A stretch of DNA of 64,000 nucleotides from CAVWSM01 sp963799425 (GTDB lineage: Bacteria; Actinomycetota; Actinomycetes; Jiangellales; Jiangellaceae), in assembly GCA_963799425.1 (NCBI GenBank), contig CAWCXA010000017.1, positions 372,001 through 436,000 on the forward strand, written 5' to 3'. This document shows, piece by piece, positions 34,809-43,913 of the stretch (its first letter is position 1; every line of letters begins with the position of its first letter). The notes under the pieces are model-generated. The model did not search any database, was not told the DNA's origin, and saw only the letters and a program-made list of their open reading frames with translations. Made by a program: the position numbers and the translations under genes.

Positions 34809-36923
34809 GTGCGTTCCACCACGACAAAAATAGACATCCACCGCCGGCAGGAGCCGTTCCGGGTCGTCAGCGACTACCAGCCGTCCGGCGACCAGCCACA
34901 GGCCATCGACGAGCTCGAGCGGCGCATTGGGGCCGGCGAGCAGGAGGTTGTGCTGCTCGGGGCGACCGGCACCGGCAAGAGCGCGACGACCGCATGGCTG
35001 GTCGAGCGGCTGCAGCGCCCGACCCTGGTGATCGCGCCCAACAAGACACTTGCAGCGCAGCTAGCCAATGAGTTCCGCGAGCTGTTTCCCAACAACGCGG
35101 TCGAATACTTCGTGTCCTACTACGACTACTACCAGCCCGAGGCCTACGTCCCGCAGACCGACACCTACATCGAGAAGGACTCCTCGGTCAACGACGAGGT
35201 CGAGCGCCTCCGGCACAGCGCCACCTGGTCACTGCTCACCCGGCGAGATGTGATCGTCGTCGCCACCGTCTCGTGCATCTACGGCCTCGGCGACGCCACC
35301 GAATACCTCGAGCGCATGGTCTCCCTCAAGGTCGGCGACGAGCTCGACCGTGACGCGTTGCTTCGCCGGCTCGTACAGATCCAATACACCCGCAACGACC
35401 AGAACTTCACGCGCGGCACGTTCCGGGTCCGTGGCGACACCCTGGAGATCATCCCGGTCTACGAGGAGCTCGCCATCCGCATCGAGTTCTTCGGCGACGA
35501 GATCGAGCGGATCATGACGCTGCACCCGATCACGGGTGAGGTCATCCGGGAGGAGCAGGAGATCCACGTCGCTCCGGCGACGCATTACGTGGCGGGTCCG
35601 GAGACGATGGAGCGTGCCATCCGCGACATCGAGGCCGAGCTCGAGGATCGGCTGGCCGAGCTCGAGCGTCAGGGCAAGCTGCTCGAGGCGCAGCGGCTGC
35701 GCATGCGCACGACCTACGACATCGAGATGATGCGCCAGGTCGGGTTCTGCTCCGGCATCGAGAACTACTCGCGACACCTCGACGGCCGCGCGGCCGGGTC
35801 GGCGCCCAACTGCCTGATCGACTACTTCCCGGACGACTTCCTGCTTGTCATCGACGAGTCGCACGTGACGGTGCCGCAGATCGGCGGCATGTACGAGGGC
35901 GACATGAGCCGCAAGCGCACCCTCGTCGAGCACGGCTTCCGGCTGCCGAGCGCTATGGACAACCGCCCGCTCCGTTGGGAGGAGTTCCTCGACCGTGTGG
36001 GTCAGACGGTCTTCCTGTCGGCGACCCCGGGCCCCTACGAGATGGGCAAGGCGCAGGGAGTGGTCGAGCAGATCATCCGGCCGACCGGCCTCGTCGACCC
36101 CGAGGTCGTCGTCAAGCCGACTAAGGGCCAGATCGACGACCTCATCCACGAGATTCGCGAGCGGACGAGTCGCAACGAGCGGGTGCTGGTCACGACGCTC
36201 ACGAAGAAGATGTCCGAAGACCTCACCGACTATCTGCTGGAGCAGGGTGTCCAGGTGCGCTATCTGCACAGCGAGGTCGACACGCTGCGCCGCGTCGAGC
36301 TCCTGCGTGAGCTGCGCATGGGGGACTACGACGTCCTCGTCGGCATCAACCTGCTCCGCGAGGGCCTCGACCTGCCGGAGGTGTCGCTAGTCTCGATCCT
36401 CGACGCTGACAAGGAGGGCTTCCTCCGGTCGGGCACGTCACTGATCCAGACGATCGGGCGCGCCGCCCGCAACGTCTCGGGTCAGGTGCATATGTACGCC
36501 GACACCATCACCCCGTCGATGCGCAACGCCATCGAGGAGACCAACCGGCGCCGGGAGAAGCAGGTCGCCTACAACGCAGAGCGCGGCATCGACCCGCAGC
36601 CGCTGCGTAAGCGCATCAGCGACATCACTGACCTCATTGCGCGCGAGGATGCCGACACCGCCCAGCTCATCGGCGGCGGCGGCCGGCAGCAGTCCCGGGG
36701 CAAGTCGCCGGTCCCGGGGTTGTCGAGCAAGGCGGTCGCCGAAAGGGCGCAGGACATTGCTGGCCTTCCGGCCACCGACCTCGCCGACCTGATCCAGCAG
36801 CTCACCGATCAGATGCGCGGCGCGGCCGCCGAGTTGCAGTTCGAGTTGGCGGCGCGGCTGCGCGACGAGATCAGAGACCTCAAGCGCGAGTTGCGCGGGA
36901 TGATCGAGGCCGGTGTGCGCTGA
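34809..36923 (+). CDS. uvrB: Excinuclease ABC subunit UvrB
   Basis: Damage-verification helicase of nucleotide excision repair, 704 residues. Walker A GATGTGKS is at residues 51-58. VEYFVSYYDYYQPEAYVP is the beta-hairpin that inserts behind the lesion. VIDESHVTVPQ is the DESH box, and VGINLLREGLDLPEV and QTIGRAARN are helicase motifs V and VI. The C-terminal UVR domain, which contacts UvrC, covers roughly the last 40 residues. The GTG at 34809 is preferred because the promoter predicts a leaderless start there. A longer frame from 34779 would lie within the promoter itself. No frame damage. Confidence 0.97.
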   Translation: MRSTTTKIDIHRRQEPFRVVSDYQPSGDQPQAIDELERRIGAGEQEVVLLGATGTGKSATTAWLVERLQRPTLVIAPNKTLAAQLANEFRELFPNNAVEYFVSYYDYYQPEAYVPQTDTYIEKDSSVNDEVERLRHSATWSLLTRRDVIVVATVSCIYGLGDATEYLERMVSLKVGDELDRDALLRRLVQIQYTRNDQNFTRGTFRVRGDTLEIIPVYEELAIRIEFFGDEIERIMTLHPITGEVIREEQEIHVAPATHYVAGPETMERAIRDIEAELEDRLAELERQGKLLEAQRLRMRTTYDIEMMRQVGFCSGIENYSRHLDGRAAGSAPNCLIDYFPDDFLLVIDESHVTVPQIGGMYEGDMSRKRTLVEHGFRLPSAMDNRPLRWEEFLDRVGQTVFLSATPGPYEMGKAQGVVEQIIRPTGLVDPEVVVKPTKGQIDDLIHEIRERTSRNERVLVTTLTKKMSEDLTDYLLEQGVQVRYLHSEVDTLRRVELLRELRMGDYDVLVGINLLREGLDLPEVSLVSILDADKEGFLRSGTSLIQTIGRAARNVSGQVHMYADTITPSMRNAIEETNRRREKQVAYNAERGIDPQPLRKRISDITDLIAREDADTAQLIGGGGRQQSRGKSPVPGLSSKAVAERAQDIAGLPATDLADLIQQLTDQMRGAAAELQFELAARLRDEIRDLKRELRGMIEAGVR

Positions 36924-37102
36924 GCTACTGCGGACCCTTACTCAGTAGACAAGCGCCGTAGATCTTGGGGATTCCTGGAAAGCGCCACGTCGGCCGGGCC
37001 GCAGCGGGCACAATTCAGGTACCTGCAAGCACGACGCGGCGTTTGTCCCCTCCGGGCGTCACGCGACCGGCAACCTGCAGGAACACCTGCGAGGGGGTCG
37101 GG

Positions 37103-38116
37103 GTGCGTCGTTTCGAGGCCGTGGATGCGCTGCGAGGGGTCGCTGCACTGGGTGTGGCGCTGTTCCATTTCAGCGACCAACTACGAGAACCACTACGGCC
37201 ACACGACCGCCACCAGCGGTGGCGCTGCCGCACGGCGATTTCGCGGTGGAGCTGTTCTTCGTCATCAGTGGCTTCGCCATCCTCATGACCGCCGAGCGCA
37301 GTGACGGAGTCCGGGACTTCGTCGTGTCGCGCTTCACACGGCTGTTCCCGCTCTACTGGTGCTGCGTGCTGATCACCTGGGCGGTCGTGCAGGTCTCCGG
37401 CCCCGCCGACCGGCGCGTCGGCGTCGGCGAGTTGGTGGTCAATCTGACGATGCTCCAGGATTTCGTGGGCGTTCGACCAGTCGACGGCGCCTACTGGACC
37501 CTCGCGGTGGAGCTCGTCTTCTACGTGGGCATGACCATGGCCTTGCGCTTGGGTTGCTCAAGGGGCGCCGCCTGGCGGTGCCTTCTCGGCGCATGGTGGA
37601 CGACCAGCGTGCTGCTGAGAATCCTCGACCCGGCGGTGCTTGCCTACGCCCAGGTTCACCTGGGTTCCGCTACACGCACTTGTTCATCGCTGGAATGTGC
37701 ATCTACCTGGGCTACAGCCGCGGCTGGGACGCATGGAAGCTCCTCGGGGTGCTCCAGGCGATACCGATCGCCTTCATGTCCGGCAGGCTCGAGGCATGCG
37801 CCATGGCGATCTTCATGGCCGTCTTCTGGCTTGCACTGAGACGCCGACTTCCGGCGCTCACCTGGCGACCGCTCGTCACGCTGGGGCTGTCGTCGTACGC
37901 CCTGTACCTCATGCACCAGAACATCGGCTACGCGATCATCGAAAACGCCGAGGCTCATGGTGTCACTGCGACTGCCGCCATCGTGCTGGCTCTCCTTTGG
38001 TCGTCGCAGCTGCCGTGGGTCTGACGTTCGCGTTGGAACGGCCCCTCACCAAACTACTTCGGCACGTTCTCAGCGGAGCGCGGGACGCGTCCAGTCAGAC
38101 CGGACATTCACCGTGA
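37103..38116 (+). pseudogene. OafA-type membrane acyltransferase (acyltransferase 3 family), frameshifted about four times
   Basis: Integral membrane O-acyltransferase that decorates surface polysaccharide. The GTG at 37103 begins VRRFEAVDALRGVAALGVALFHF, the diagnostic start with R-G-x-A and the catalytic-type His. Frame changes occur near 37180, 37555, 37670 and 38010. The conserved text resumes as DFAVELFFVISGFAILM, FTRLFPLYW, PVDGAYWTLAVELVFY, SYALYLMHQNIGY and finally LTFALERPLTKLLR, all family hallmarks. The rejoined length is about 335 residues. It has the second-highest density of frame breaks in the window. The 178 bases upstream show no strong promoter. Confidence 0.78.
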
Positions 38117-38132
38117 CCGTGTAGCCGCACGA

Positions 38133-39105
38133 TCACGAGACGAGAGACGTTGCAGGCAGTACTCGCCGCGGTCCTGATGTCCACGCGCCACGAGGCGTCA
38201 GAGGAGCGCCCTCGAGGTCAGCCCCATCGAGCAGCCAGCTCGCCCGCTCACGCGGATCGGGCAGACGGTCGTCGATGCCGCACGACCACAGCGACACTGT
38301 CGTCCCTGACCGCATCTCGCGGCTCGGTCCTGGCAACGACACGGTGCTTGCCGGCGCGACGACCATTAGGGACTTGTGTCGGCGGACCGCGACGCCAAGC
38401 AGCTGACGCACAACACGCGGAGCGCCCGTCGCGTGGGTTGCGATGACCACGGGGAGGCCGCGCCGACGTTCCACGCGGTAGACCAGTCCGTGCGGGCCAT
38501 CGGCGTGATCGAGCTGGATGGCGTGGTACCGGTGTCCGGACCTTGGCTCGAAGCGCCACGCGAGCGCGGCCGGCGACCATGCAGTCGCAAGTAGGCCGTC
38601 GTGGTCGATCGGTGCGCTCGCCACATGACCGCGGCGGTACGTCGTGCGCCTTCGCGAATGAAGGCGCGACGGGACCCACGCGCGCGGCGAGGTAAGGCAG
38701 GATCGTCCAGCCAAGCTTCCGGTAGGCCTCGCGCGAGGCCGGGACACTCGTCGAGTAGAGGACGTGCCAGGTGTCTTCGGCCAGCCGTTCCGCCATCTCT
38801 CTGCGCACCAGCGCGCTGAAGACCCCCTTGCCGCGGGCCAGCTCGGCAACAGCGCCGTCCATGGCGCGTGCGCCCAGCGTCGTCCTGTCTCGATGCCTGA
38901 TCATCCACGGCACCATGAGCCGCACACCCAAAAGGTGACCCTCAGCGTCGAGACCGGCCCAGCCGCGTGATGGTCCCCACGGCCCGTCGCGGTGCTTCCA
39001 TTCGTACCGCTCCGGAGTCATCGCCGGGAAAGTCGCGCACAGCAGATCGACGACGGCATGCGTCGGCACAGTGTCGACATCAACGACATGAACGTCGGGC
39101 GTCAT
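38133..39105 (-). pseudogene. GNAT-family acetyltransferase, frameshifted once
   Basis: Predicted N-acetyltransferase of about 323 residues with an N-terminal GNAT domain: LLGVRLMVPW, then RGKGVFSALVRREMAERLAED (the Gly-rich acetyl-CoA loop) and STSVPASREAYRKLGW. The frame breaks near 38650. The C-terminal domain continues as LAWRFEPRSGHRYHAI and LVYRVERRRGLPVVIATHATGAP, a second GNAT-like half. Such double-GNAT proteins near polysaccharide deacetylases are often annotated as EPS-associated acetyltransferases. The ATG at 39105 overlaps the deacetylase stop (39102-39104) as ATGA, so the two are coupled. Confidence 0.72.
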
Positions 39106-40010
39106 CGGAGTGCGTGGTAGAGACCGCTGTGGCCGCCGGACAGGATCGCCCTGGCCCGCGCGGGGCTGGCACTCGTGTCGATCCGGAGCCGGGACATCGC
39201 GTGCCGCGGCGCACGGACATCGGCGAGCCGATGGTCGAAGAGGAACGACGCCGCGTAGCCGAGCTCGTCCGCAGCGGCTGCCGCTGCAGGAGCCGGATCT
39301 CCGTTGGGATAGGCCAGGAACCTCGGCGACATGCCGCGGTCGGTGAGCCACTCGTGGGCGCGCAGCACCTGTGACCTCGCCGCGTCGTCGTCGCACCGCG
39401 GCAGGCACGGGTGGTCCCACGTGTGGTTGCCGATCTCGTGGCCGTCCGCCAGCCACTGGTCCAGCTCGGCCGTGGTGAGTTGTCGGCGCGACGGTTGGCT
39501 GCCGGTGCGTTGACGTACCCGCCGGGCAAGCTCGTCGATCTCGGCTCGACGGTCGATATCGGGAAGTTGCTTGAGTCGTGAGAGGGCGAACCGAGCGGCC
39601 TCCGTGGGTGCCACGAGGCCGAGGCCGACGGCCTGCTCGCGGACCTGCCACCACAGCGGCAGTGTCGTGTCGATAACTGACGGGCACACGAACAGGCATG
39701 CCGTGAGGCCATGCCTGCGAAGCAGCTGGGAGCACTCCACGACCTCGGGATGGCCGTCATCGAATGTCATCCACAACGCACTTCGCGGAAGCTCGGTCTT
39801 GCCTTCGACGGCGGCGACGATGTCGTCACCGGACACCGGCGTGTAGTCGCCGAGCACAGTCAGTTGCGTGACAAAGCGCGCCACGTCGTCGACCCCGTGG
39901 TACGCGGGGACGCGCAGCCGGCCGCTGGTGACACGTCGTACCGCCGCCGACACCGGCACCGCCCCGAGGGCGAGCATGGTCGTCGCGGCAAGTGGTGCTG
40001 TGCTCGGCAT
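39102..40010 (-). CDS. Polysaccharide deacetylase family protein (NodB domain)
   Basis: Second CE4-type deacetylase of the window, 302 residues. The NodB signature is MTFDDGHPEV, metal-ligand histidines lie in HEIGNHTWDHPCL, and the third motif is FLAYPNGDP. A hydrophobic N-terminus (AATTMLALGAVPVSAAVRR) may be a signal or anchor segment. The ATG at 40010 follows GGGGGGACC, matching the G-run leaders of the other polysaccharide genes. A frame extension upstream to 40157 lacks that support. It would de-N-acetylate an exported or lipid-linked glycan. The stop overlaps the GNAT start. Confidence 0.86.
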   Translation of the reverse strand: MPSTAPLAATTMLALGAVPVSAAVRRVTSGRLRVPAYHGVDDVARFVTQLTVLGDYTPVSGDDIVAAVEGKTELPRSALWMTFDDGHPEVVECSQLLRRHGLTACLFVCPSVIDTTLPLWWQVREQAVGLGLVAPTEAARFALSRLKQLPDIDRRAEIDELARRVRQRTGSQPSRRQLTTAELDQWLADGHEIGNHTWDHPCLPRCDDDAARSQVLRAHEWLTDRGMSPRFLAYPNGDPAPAAAAAADELGYAASFLFDHRLADVRAPRHAMSRLRIDTSASPARARAILSGGHSGLYHALR

Positions 40011-40138
40011 GGTCCCCCCTGCGCCGACCGCCCTGCCGGATGTCGCCAGTCTGACTCCTCGAGCCCCTCGACGGGGGGTGAATCCACCATTTCCGCAAAC
40101 GCCGGTCCCGGCTAGTTCGGCGCGCCTAGCATCGAGCC

Positions 40139-41386
40139 GTGACGGCAGAGCCAGCACATGCCCACGTGGGCGATTCCACGCCCAACCGAGCGGGTCCCCC
40201 GGAGAGCTCGCGTCGCGTCCGGGTCCTTCACGTCACCAACCGACTGGGCGACCATGGCGGCGCCGAGGTGTCGCTGCTGCAGACTCTGCCGTTGCTCCAG
40301 GTTGGAGGGATTGAGAGCGCGGTCCAACCGCTGCTGACCAGCCGTCCTGACGTAAGCGTCGAGCCACTGACTGCCGCCGGCGTCGTGCTGTTCGCCCCAC
40401 CGGCCGGCACAACCATGCCAGCGCGGCTGCGAGCGGTCCGTCGGGCGATACGCCAATTTCAACCCGACATCGTGCACTCGAGCGTGTGGGACGCCGACCT
40501 GATCGCCCGGCTCGCGACACCACGCGCGCGCGACCGATGCGTGGTGAGTCTCATCAACACTATGTACTCGGTCGAGGCACGCGGAGCGGCACCTTCTCCG
40601 AGAAAGCTCGAAGCACACCGGCGAATCGACGCGCTGCTGGTTCGACGCACGCTGGCCTTCCACGCATTGACCCAGGCGACTGCGGACAGCGCGCAAGCCA
40701 CGATCGGCGTGCCCGCCGATCGGGTCACGGTGGTCCCTCGGGGTCGATCACGGAGCGTGCTGGGCGAGCCGTCCGAGGATCGGAAAGCCCGAGTCCGCGC
40801 CGCGCTCGGCCTGGCACCCGACGCCGAGATCATCCTCAATGTCGCGCGCCAGGAACGGCAGAAGGGCATGCGCGACTTGGTGCAGGCTTTCGCGGCCGTA
40901 GCGAGGTCACAGCCCCGCGCCGTCCTGCTGCAAGCCGGGCGACCAGGTGCAGCGACGGCGGACCTCGAGGCGGGCATCGCCCAGGCCGCGCTCGGCGACC
41001 GAGTACGACTACTCGGGCGCCGCGGCGACGTGGGCGATCTCATGACCGCGGCCGATGTATTCCTGCTCACCTCGCACTGGGAGGGCCTGGGCGGAGTAGT
41101 TCTCGAGGCGATGGCGCTGGAGTTGCCGGTGGTGGCCTACGACGTTCCCGCCGTCCGCGAGGTGCTCGCCGGCACAGGGGTGATCGTTCCAGCCGGCGAT
41201 ACCGAGCAGCTAAGCAGCGCCGTGCGGGGAGTCCTCGAGGACCGCGTGGCATCTACCGAGCGAGCAAAAGCCGCACGTACGCGGTTCGACGTGGAGTTCG
41301 AGCTCGACGGTGTGACGCGGAGGATGGCGTCGATGTACCGCACGCTGGCGGCGCAGGCAGCTCAGCCCGGCGACCGCATGTCCTGA
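40139..41386 (+). CDS. Glycosyltransferase family 4
   Basis: Intact 415-residue GT-B protein. It opens RVLHVTNRLGDHGGAEVSLLQ, the usual GT4 acceptor loop, and IVHSSVWDADLIARL follows. The C-terminal half has VTVVPRGRSRS, LNVARQERQKGMRDLVQAF and SHWEGLGGVVLEAMALELPVVAYD (E-x7-E). The GTG at 40139 is 128 bases from the divergent deacetylase start, so the two probably share a control region. Its 3' end overlaps the VOC gene by 25 bases on the opposite strand. Confidence 0.88.
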   Translation: MTAEPAHAHVGDSTPNRAGPPESSRRVRVLHVTNRLGDHGGAEVSLLQTLPLLQVGGIESAVQPLLTSRPDVSVEPLTAAGVVLFAPPAGTTMPARLRAVRRAIRQFQPDIVHSSVWDADLIARLATPRARDRCVVSLINTMYSVEARGAAPSPRKLEAHRRIDALLVRRTLAFHALTQATADSAQATIGVPADRVTVVPRGRSRSVLGEPSEDRKARVRAALGLAPDAEIILNVARQERQKGMRDLVQAFAAVARSQPRAVLLQAGRPGAATADLEAGIAQAALGDRVRLLGRRGDVGDLMTAADVFLLTSHWEGLGGVVLEAMALELPVVAYDVPAVREVLAGTGVIVPAGDTEQLSSAVRGVLEDRVASTERAKAARTRFDVEFELDGVTRRMASMYRTLAAQAAQPGDRMS

Positions 41387-41748
41387 TACAACCCGACGAC
41401 GTTGCCGTCGGGGTCCTTGAAATACGCCACCTTGCCGACGCCGGACATGTCCATGACCGGCAGCGCCTGGTCCGCGCCGAGGGCGATCGCCTTGTCCAGA
41501 TACTCCTGGCAGTCCGGCACGTCGACGGACATCACCCAGGCGCTGACCGGAGCGTCCACATCCGGCCGTGGCCCCTGGCGAGGCAGCATGCCTCCGTTGA
41601 CGCCGGGCTCACCATCCTCGCCGGTGGTGATGAGCCAGTAGTCCTGGTCGCCCCATTTCTCGATTTCCCACCCGAACAACTGCTCATAGAACTCGCGGAC
41701 CGCTTCCGGGTCGCTCGCGTGGATCTCGAAGTGCACCGGCCTTGGCAT
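41362..41748 (-). CDS. VOC family protein (glyoxalase/bleomycin-resistance fold)
   Basis: A small 128-residue protein of the vicinal oxygen chelate superfamily. It opens RPVHFEIHASDPEAVREFYEQLFGW, whose early His and Tyr/Phe-rich helix are typical. WVMSVDVPDCQEYLDKAIALGA and YFKDPDGNVVGLYQ complete the second beta-alpha-beta-beta-beta unit. Members bind metals and act on diverse substrates, and no specific function can be inferred here. A GNWGE-type linker as in YdcE-like proteins is absent. Confidence 0.85.
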   Translation of the reverse strand: MPRPVHFEIHASDPEAVREFYEQLFGWEIEKWGDQDYWLITTGEDGEPGVNGGMLPRQGPRPDVDAPVSAWVMSVDVPDCQEYLDKAIALGADQALPVMDMSGVGKVAYFKDPDGNVVGLYQDMRSPG

Positions 41749-41874
41749 GGCAACTCCTTCTGGGCAGGACGTCTTGCCCCTGGTTAGCCCGGGTGGATCG
41801 CCCTGTCAACCCGGACGGCCGCGACGGCTCCGTGCGCGCCGCAGCCGCAATGCATGGAACAATCGTCAGCACGC

Positions 41875-41990
41875 ATGGAGGGGAGTATTCCCCCGCGGCG
41901 GCATCGTCATCACGTCCAGGACACTGCTGACCTGGACCGGTGCCCCCGGTCTCGAGCCGAGGACGGTCGAGACGGAAGAGACCTCCGGCA
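41875..41990 (+). promoter_or_regulatory. Probable yybP-ykoY manganese riboswitch upstream of terC
   Basis: The leader contains GGAGGGGAGTATTCCCC (41877-41893), including the conserved GGGGAGTA of the yybP-ykoY class, and at the 3' side AAGAGACCTCC (41976-41986). GGAGG (41877-41881) pairs with CCTCC (41982-41986) to form P1. An internal perfect 7-bp hairpin, GTCCAGG/CCTGGAC, lies near 41914-41937. The yybP-ykoY class senses Mn2+ and often controls TerC-family proteins, so motif and gene agree. I could not fold it by program. Confidence 0.7.
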
Positions 41991-42019
41991 GACGTATCCG
42001 TCCGTCCGGAGGAACCTGC

Positions 42020-43021
42020 GTGAACGTTCACCCTTGGGTATGGGGCATCACCATTGCGGTGCTGGTCGCCATCCTGCTCGTCGACCTGCTGATCATCGGC
42101 CGCCGACCGCACGAGCCGTCCATGCGCGAGGCCACCACCTGGGTGCTCGTCTACGTGGGCCTAGCCGTGATCTTTGGGCTGGGCATCTGGGCGGTCTCGG
42201 GCGGCAGGTTCGCGGGCGAGTTCTTCGCCGGCTGGCTCACCGAGTACAGCCTGTCGATCGACAACCTGTTCGTCTTCATCATCATCATGAGCAGATTCAG
42301 CGTGCCCAGGCAGTACCAGCAGACCGTGCTGCTGTGGGGCATCGTGATGGCGCTCGTCATGCGCGGCATCTTCATTGCGCTCGGCGCAGCTGTGATCAAC
42401 CAGTTCAGCTGGGTGTTCTACATCTTCGGCGTGTTCCTCGTCATCACTGCCGTGCGGATGGCAAGTCATGGGCTGGAGGAGGAGGAGGACGGTGGCGACA
42501 ACGCGATCGTACGGTGGGTCGGCCGTGTCCTGCCCACCACCAAGGAGTACCACCGCGCGCACCTGACCAAGGTGATCGACGGCAAGCGGCTCCTCACGCC
42601 CATGGCCATCGTCATGGTTGCGATCGGCACGACGGACCTGCTGTTCGCACTCGACTCGATCCCGGCGATCTTCGGGCTGACCCGCGAGGCATACATCGTG
42701 TTCACCGCCAACGTGTTCGCACTGATGGGCCTGCGCCAGCTGTACTTCCTCATCGGCGGACTGCTGCAGCGGCTCGTCTACCTGTCCTACGGGCTCGCTT
42801 TCCTGCTCACGTTCATCGGCGTCAAGTTGATCCTCGAGGCTCTGCACCTCAACGAGGTGCCGTTCATCAACAACGGCGAGCACGTCTCGTGGGCGCCGGA
42901 GATCCCGATCTGGCTCTCCCTGACGGTGATCGTCGGCACGCTCGCGGTGACCGCTGCGCTCAGCCTCGCCAAGACCCGGCGTGACGAGCGCCGTGCGGCG
43001 GCTCGCCGGATTGAGAGCTAA
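42020..43021 (+). CDS. TerC family integral membrane protein
   Basis: Membrane protein of 333 residues with about nine helices. The TerC hallmarks are SLSIDNLFVFIIIMSRF (buried Asp-Asn) and the second half TTDLLFALDSIPAIFG (Asp and Ser). The family exports or supplies Mn2+ and was first linked to tellurite resistance. A regulatory leader of the Mn2+ type supports a metal role here. The GTG at 42020 has GGAGGAA ahead. The frame extends upstream through the leader but without family sequence. A long, perfect inverted repeat follows the gene. Confidence 0.92.
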   Translation: MNVHPWVWGITIAVLVAILLVDLLIIGRRPHEPSMREATTWVLVYVGLAVIFGLGIWAVSGGRFAGEFFAGWLTEYSLSIDNLFVFIIIMSRFSVPRQYQQTVLLWGIVMALVMRGIFIALGAAVINQFSWVFYIFGVFLVITAVRMASHGLEEEEDGGDNAIVRWVGRVLPTTKEYHRAHLTKVIDGKRLLTPMAIVMVAIGTTDLLFALDSIPAIFGLTREAYIVFTANVFALMGLRQLYFLIGGLLQRLVYLSYGLAFLLTFIGVKLILEALHLNEVPFINNGEHVSWAPEIPIWLSLTVIVGTLAVTAALSLAKTRRDERRAAARRIES

Positions 43022-43041
43022 CGGTTCGGAGCGAAGTCGTG

Positions 43042-43069
43042 GCTCAGACGGCGCAGACGCCGTCTGAGC
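43042..43069. terminator. Perfect 12-bp inverted repeat between convergent terC and the DsbA gene
   Basis: GCTCAGACGGCG (43042-43053), the loop CAGA, then CGCCGTCTGAGC (43058-43069): a perfect 12-bp stem with a 4-base loop. It lies in the last codons of the convergent DsbA-like gene and just after terC, so it is likely a bidirectional terminator. No T-tract follows on either side, as is usual in high-GC actinobacteria. Confidence 0.7.
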
Positions 43070-43748
43070 GGCTGTCGTCGTCAGCCGACGGGCCGCCGAC
43101 CAGAGTGATCGGGTCGGCCGCCGCCCAGGCCGCACGCAGCATCTCGAGCAGCACCTCGGCCGGCTGCGCGCCCGAGACGCCGAACTTGCGGTCGGCGACG
43201 AAGAAGGGCACGCCCGAGATGCCGAACGAGCGGGCCAGCGCCTCATCGGCGCGTACGTCGTCGGCGTAGGCGTCAGACTCGACAACCGTTCGTGCCTCGC
43301 CTTCGTCGAGCCCGGCGGCGACGGCGATCTGGACGAGCGAGTCGGGGTCGGTGTGCGATCGGCCCTCAGTGAAGTGGGCGCGGAAGAGCAGCTCCTCGAG
43401 CTCGGACTGGACTCCGCGGTCGGCGGCGAGATGCAGCAGCCGGTGCGCGTCGAAGCTGTTGCCGAGCTGGGCGTTGTCGAAGTCGTACGTGAGCCCCTCG
43501 GCGGCGGCCGTCGAGGTTGTCCTATCGACCATCTGCTGGGCCTGGGCGAGCGGCACCCCGTACTTGCCTGCCAGGTGCTGCACTGTCGACTCGGCGATCT
43601 GCCGCGGCGCCTCTGGCGCCAGCTCAAAGCTGCGCCACCGGATCTCGACCTGGTCAGCGTGCTCGAACTGCGCGAACGCAGCCTCCAACCGGCGCTTGCC
43701 GATGTAGCACCACGGGCACACGACATCTGTCCAGATCTCAAGACGCAT
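43044..43748 (-). CDS. DsbA family oxidoreductase (FrnE/2-hydroxychromene isomerase-like)
   Basis: Cytoplasmic thioredoxin-fold protein of 234 residues. It starts MRLEIWTDVVCPWCYIGKR, with the CPWC redox pair at C11-C14, followed by a long helical insert. SFDAHRLLHLAA and GISGVPFFVADRKFGVSGAQP (the cis-Pro loop) are typical of FrnE proteins. Members reduce or isomerise disulfides and some respond to oxidative stress. No signal peptide is present. Convergent to terC, with the terminator hairpin inside its 3' end. Confidence 0.92.
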   Translation of the reverse strand: MRLEIWTDVVCPWCYIGKRRLEAAFAQFEHADQVEIRWRSFELAPEAPRQIAESTVQHLAGKYGVPLAQAQQMVDRTTSTAAAEGLTYDFDNAQLGNSFDAHRLLHLAADRGVQSELEELLFRAHFTEGRSHTDPDSLVQIAVAAGLDEGEARTVVESDAYADDVRADEALARSFGISGVPFFVADRKFGVSGAQPAEVLLEMLRAAWAAADPITLVGGPSADDDSRSDGVCAV

Positions 43749-43913
43749 GATGGGAGCAACACTGCAGTCGGCTGTCCGCTTCCGTGGTTTCTGTCACAGT
43801 GCGGCCGAGATGTCGTGACTGCCGTGACTAAAGATGTGTACAGCGCGCGGTAGTAAGCCAGGGTTGCCGTTCGTCGTACGGGCACGAACGCGAGATCCGA
43901 CCAAGGAGGACCC

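Noticed and set aside
43811..43913. ECF42-type promoter before the DGPF gene
   Set aside because: A TGTCGT at 43811-43816 resembles the reported -35 of ECF42 targets, but I find no matching -10 at the right distance.
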